Assembly: GCA_026391935.1 (NCBI GenBank)
Contig: JAPLDC010000432.1
Span: 1 to 7,649 of the forward strand
Origin: Bacteroidota bacterium
Lineage (GTDB): Bacteria; Bacteroidota; Bacteroidia; 2-12-FULL-35-15
DNA: 7,649 bases
Direction: 5' to 3'
Part shown: positions 5,428-7,649 of the stretch, one piece after another
Layout: each line of letters opens with the position of its first letter
Position numbering within the stretch: the stretch's first letter is position 1
The notes under the pieces: generated by a model
Seen by the model: the letters and a program-made list of their open reading frames with translations, nothing else
What the model was told of the DNA's origin: nothing
Database searches by the model: none
Position numbers and translations under genes: made by a program

Positions 5428-7330
5428 ATCTTCCTAAATAAACCATTAAAATTGAAATATCAGAAGGGGTAATTCCAGAAATTCTAGAGGCCTGCCCAAT
5501 CGTCCTTGGTCTTATTTTGGTAAATTTTTCACGTGCCTCAGCTGATAATGAGGTAAGTCTGATATAATCGAAATCCTCGTGTAAAACGAGATCTTCTAAC
5601 CTGGTTTGTTTGTCTGCTAATTCGTGTTCCTTAGAAATATACCCTTCGTATTTCATCAATATTTCCGCCTGTTCAATACATTCTAAATCGTAATTTGAAA
5701 TAAAATCCTTCACTCTTTCGGAGGCTAATGCAAAATCTAAAAGCGTTATTGAAGGACGTGTAAGGACACCAAACATTTTAACTTTTTGAGTAACAGGTGA
5801 TGAATTAATCGTTTCTAAAATTGGATTTATTTCTTCCGGATCAATGCTTTCTTTTTTAAAATAGGAGATGATCTCTTCCGTATTTTTCAGCTTAATATTA
5901 ACCCTATCTAATCTTTCTTTTTTTGCTAAACCTATTTCATATGATTTCGGAGTTAACCGAATATCCGCATTATCCTGACGCAAAAGTATTCTGTATTCAG
6001 CACGCGAAGTAAACATACGATAAGGTTCCTCTGTTCCTTTTGTAACAAGATCATCAATTAAAACGCCTATATATGCCTCGGACCTCTGTAAAATAAAAGG
6101 TTTTTTTTCTTTGATTTTTAAATGCGCATTAATACCAGCCATTAAACCCTGACAGGCAGCTTCTTCATAACCGGTAGTACCATTTATCTGGCCGGCAAAA
6201 TATAAATTACTGATCAGTTTTGTTTCTAAAGTAAGTTCAAGCTGTTGCGGCGGAAAATAATCATATTCTATCGCATAACCAGGTCTGAACATTTTAACAT
6301 TTTCAAATCCAGGAATTTTCTTTAAAGCTTTGTATTGAACATCTTCAGGTAAAGAAGTAGAGAAACCATTAACATAAATTTCTACCGTATTCCATCCTTC
6401 GGGTTCAACAAAAATTTGATGCCTGTCACGCTCAGAAAACCTAGTAATTTTATCTTCAATACTCGGACAATATCTCGGTCCAAGTCCTTGGATCCTACCT
6501 GAAAACATAGGAGATTTTTCGAAACCTGTCCTTAAAATATCATGAACCTCCTCGTTAGTATAAGTTACAAAACAAGGAATTTGCCCTTCAGGTCCATTAT
6601 TAAATGCGTCTTTTCTATTTACTTTATAAGCAAATTGTTGAACATCTAGGTATGAAAATTTATTAGGATTTTCATCTCCATGCTGAACTTCCATTTTAGA
6701 ATAATCCAATGATCTGCCATCAACTCGGGGAGGGGTTCCGGTTTTCATTCTTCCAGCCTCAAAACCTAGTTCAACTAATTGTTCAGTAATTCCTGTTGAA
6801 GCTTTTTCACCTGCTCTACCACCACCATATTGTTTTTCACCTAAGTGAATCAAGCCATTTAAAAAAGTTCCATTTGTTAAAACGACTGATTTTGCACGTA
6901 TTTCAATATCTAATCCCGTAATAACTCCACAAACCTTATTATTTTCAACAATTAAAGATTTTACCATATCCTGCCAAAAATCCAGATTTGGCGTAGCTTC
7001 CAGCATTAATCTCCATTCCTCAGCAAATTTCCATCTATCGCTTTGGGCTCTAGGGCTCCACATTGCAGGACCTTTTGAACAATTTAACATTCTGAATTGT
7101 ACTGCTGTTTTATCTGTAATAATTCCTGAATATCCACCTAAAGCATCAATTTCACGCACTATCTGACCTTTTGCAATACCTCCCATTGCAGGATTACAAC
7201 TCATTTGAGCAATAGTTTGCATATTCATTGTAATCAATAGGGTAGATGACCCTAAATTAGCAGCAGCAGCAGCAGCTTCACATCCTGCATGACCGGCACC
7301 AACAACAATAACATCGTATTCTTTAAACAT
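5426..7330 (-). CDS. mnmG: tRNA uridine-5-carboxymethylaminomethyl(34) synthesis enzyme MnmG (GidA)
   Basis: MnmG is the FAD-dependent partner of the GTPase MnmE. Together they install the (carboxymethyl)aminomethyl group at C5 of wobble uridine 34 in certain tRNAs, using methylene-tetrahydrofolate and NADH. The 634-residue protein is intact and of normal length (about 620-635). The N-terminal FAD site VVGAGHAGCEAA is at 9-20. Conserved segments follow in the expected order: MSCNPAMGGIAKGQIVREID (43-62) with Cys45, FLNG (156-159), KTGTPPR (196-202), GLGPRYCPSIEDK (282-294) with Cys288, YFAGQINGTTGYEEAA (377-392), EPYRMFTSRAEYR (435-447), and the C-terminal MnmE/tRNA-binding part ending RPRTIGQASRISGI (607-620) and SILMVYLGR. 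The start is ATG at 7330. It is probably the middle of a minus-strand series: nadA ends 114 bases upstream and the methyltransferase starts 109 bases downstream. mnmG is often located beside the replication origin, which agrees with the parS cluster at its 3' end. Confidence 0.98.
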   Translation of the reverse strand: MFKEYDVIVVGAGHAGCEAAAAAANLGSSTLLITMNMQTIAQMSCNPAMGGIAKGQIVREIDALGGYSGIITDKTAVQFRMLNCSKGPAMWSPRAQSDRWKFAEEWRLMLEATPNLDFWQDMVKSLIVENNKVCGVITGLDIEIRAKSVVLTNGTFLNGLIHLGEKQYGGGRAGEKASTGITEQLVELGFEAGRMKTGTPPRVDGRSLDYSKMEVQHGDENPNKFSYLDVQQFAYKVNRKDAFNNGPEGQIPCFVTYTNEEVHDILRTGFEKSPMFSGRIQGLGPRYCPSIEDKITRFSERDRHQIFVEPEGWNTVEIYVNGFSTSLPEDVQYKALKKIPGFENVKMFRPGYAIEYDYFPPQQLELTLETKLISNLYFAGQINGTTGYEEAACQGLMAGINAHLKIKEKKPFILQRSEAYIGVLIDDLVTKGTEEPYRMFTSRAEYRILLRQDNADIRLTPKSYEIGLAKKERLDRVNIKLKNTEEIISYFKKESIDPEEINPILETINSSPVTQKVKMFGVLTRPSITLLDFALASERVKDFISNYDLECIEQAEILMKYEGYISKEHELADKQTRLEDLVLHEDFDYIRLTSLSAEAREKFTKIRPRTIGQASRISGITPSDISILMVYLGR

Positions 7331-7444
7331 TTTTATAAATCAAAAAATCGGTAAAAGTAATGTTTTCTAAGCTTTAGTCGAAATGACATTTGTTTTAACA
7401 TACATTAAATATATAACTAATTAATAATCAAATAATTATATATA

Positions 7445-7649
7445 TTATAATCCAAATTGTGCTGATATTTCAAGCATTCTTAGAATTGGTTTCTTTGCCC
7501 TTTCAATAAGATCATAAGATAATAATATCTCAGGTTGTTCATATTTAAGGCAATTATAAAGCTTTTCAAGCGTGTTTAACTTCATGTGAGGACAATCATT
7601 ACAAGCACAAGAATTATTCGGTGGCGCAGGTATAAACGACTTATTTGGA
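7445..7649 (-). CDS. nadA: Quinolinate synthase NadA, C-terminal part (runs out of the window)
   Basis: The last 67 codons of a minus-strand gene are present; the 5' part lies beyond base 7649. The peptide ends with SCACNDCPHMKLNTLEKLY, then NCLKYEQPEI and a final helix LIERAKKPILRMLEIS, closing AQFGL and TAA. The CxCxxCP-HMKLNTLEKL pattern is typical of the C-terminal end of NadA, where one cysteine is a ligand of the oxygen-sensitive [4Fe-4S] cluster. NadA condenses iminoaspartate with dihydroxyacetone phosphate to give quinolinate in de novo NAD synthesis. The first two thirds, including the other cluster ligands, cannot be checked here. The 114-base AT-rich gap to mnmG shows no clear terminator hairpin, so read-through into mnmG is possible. 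Confidence 0.9.
   Translation of the reverse strand, partial: PNKSFIPAPPNNSCACNDCPHMKLNTLEKLYNCLKYEQPEILLSYDLIERAKKPILRMLEISAQFGL

Noticed and set aside
5525..5540. Fifth CACGTG-centred sequence (TTTTTCACGTGCCTCA) inside mnmG
   Set aside because: Only one arm fits parS (12 of 16 positions, second half-site CCTCA not GAAACA). It is explained by the mnmG codons for Glu-Ala-Arg-Glu-Lys.
7331..7444. Promoter for mnmG in the gap after nadA
   Set aside because: A TACTTTTA sequence on the minus strand is close to the TAnnTTTG box but lacks the final G and a -33 element, so it is not strong enough to annotate.

Overview
The window looks like chromosomal DNA from a member of the Bacteroidota, in the Flavobacteriia/Sphingobacteriia/Cytophagia range. 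The evidence is two secreted proteins with C-terminal type IX secretion (T9SS) sorting domains (VSVFPNP start, GIYFIEI/GVYFVEI near the end), start codons without clear Shine-Dalgarno sequences, AT-rich spacers, and one box of the Bacteroidota promoter form TAnnTTTG. No plasmid, phage, transposon, CRISPR or rRNA/tRNA genes are visible.

Layout. Bases 1-2111 are read on the plus strand: the 3' end of an unrecognised gene, then two short T9SS cargo genes, closely spaced and probably one transcript. A hairpin with T-tracts on both strands (2133-2166) separates them from the minus-strand genes. Bases 2184-3774 hold a trans-sulfuration-family PLP enzyme resembling cystathionine beta-lyase and, upstream of it, a small DUF486/DMT-type membrane protein. 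Bases 3775-4376 have no gene and contain a GC-richer patch I cannot identify. Bases 4432-7649 carry, in minus-strand transcription order, the 3' end of nadA (quinolinate synthase), mnmG (tRNA U34 modification), and a class I SAM-dependent methyltransferase with an N-terminal four-cysteine motif, which ends in an intrinsic terminator.

The main finding is a cluster of four 14-16 bp CACGTG-centred palindromes between 4509 and 5427. They match the ParB-binding centromere parS. One (5227-5242) is identical to the classical consensus TGTTTCACGTGAAACA and another differs from it at a single end base. Two lie inside the methyltransferase gene, one sits just upstream of its start, and one runs into the mnmG stop codon. 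In many bacteria parS sites cluster near the replication origin and mnmG (gidA) is a common origin neighbour, so this is probably the origin-proximal centromere of the chromosome. No parA, parB, dnaA or consensus DnaA boxes are seen in the window, so the origin itself is not claimed.

The genes do not form one pathway. Secreted cargo, sulfur amino-acid metabolism, NAD synthesis, tRNA modification and a methyltransferase of unknown substrate are housekeeping or surface functions placed around the segregation locus.
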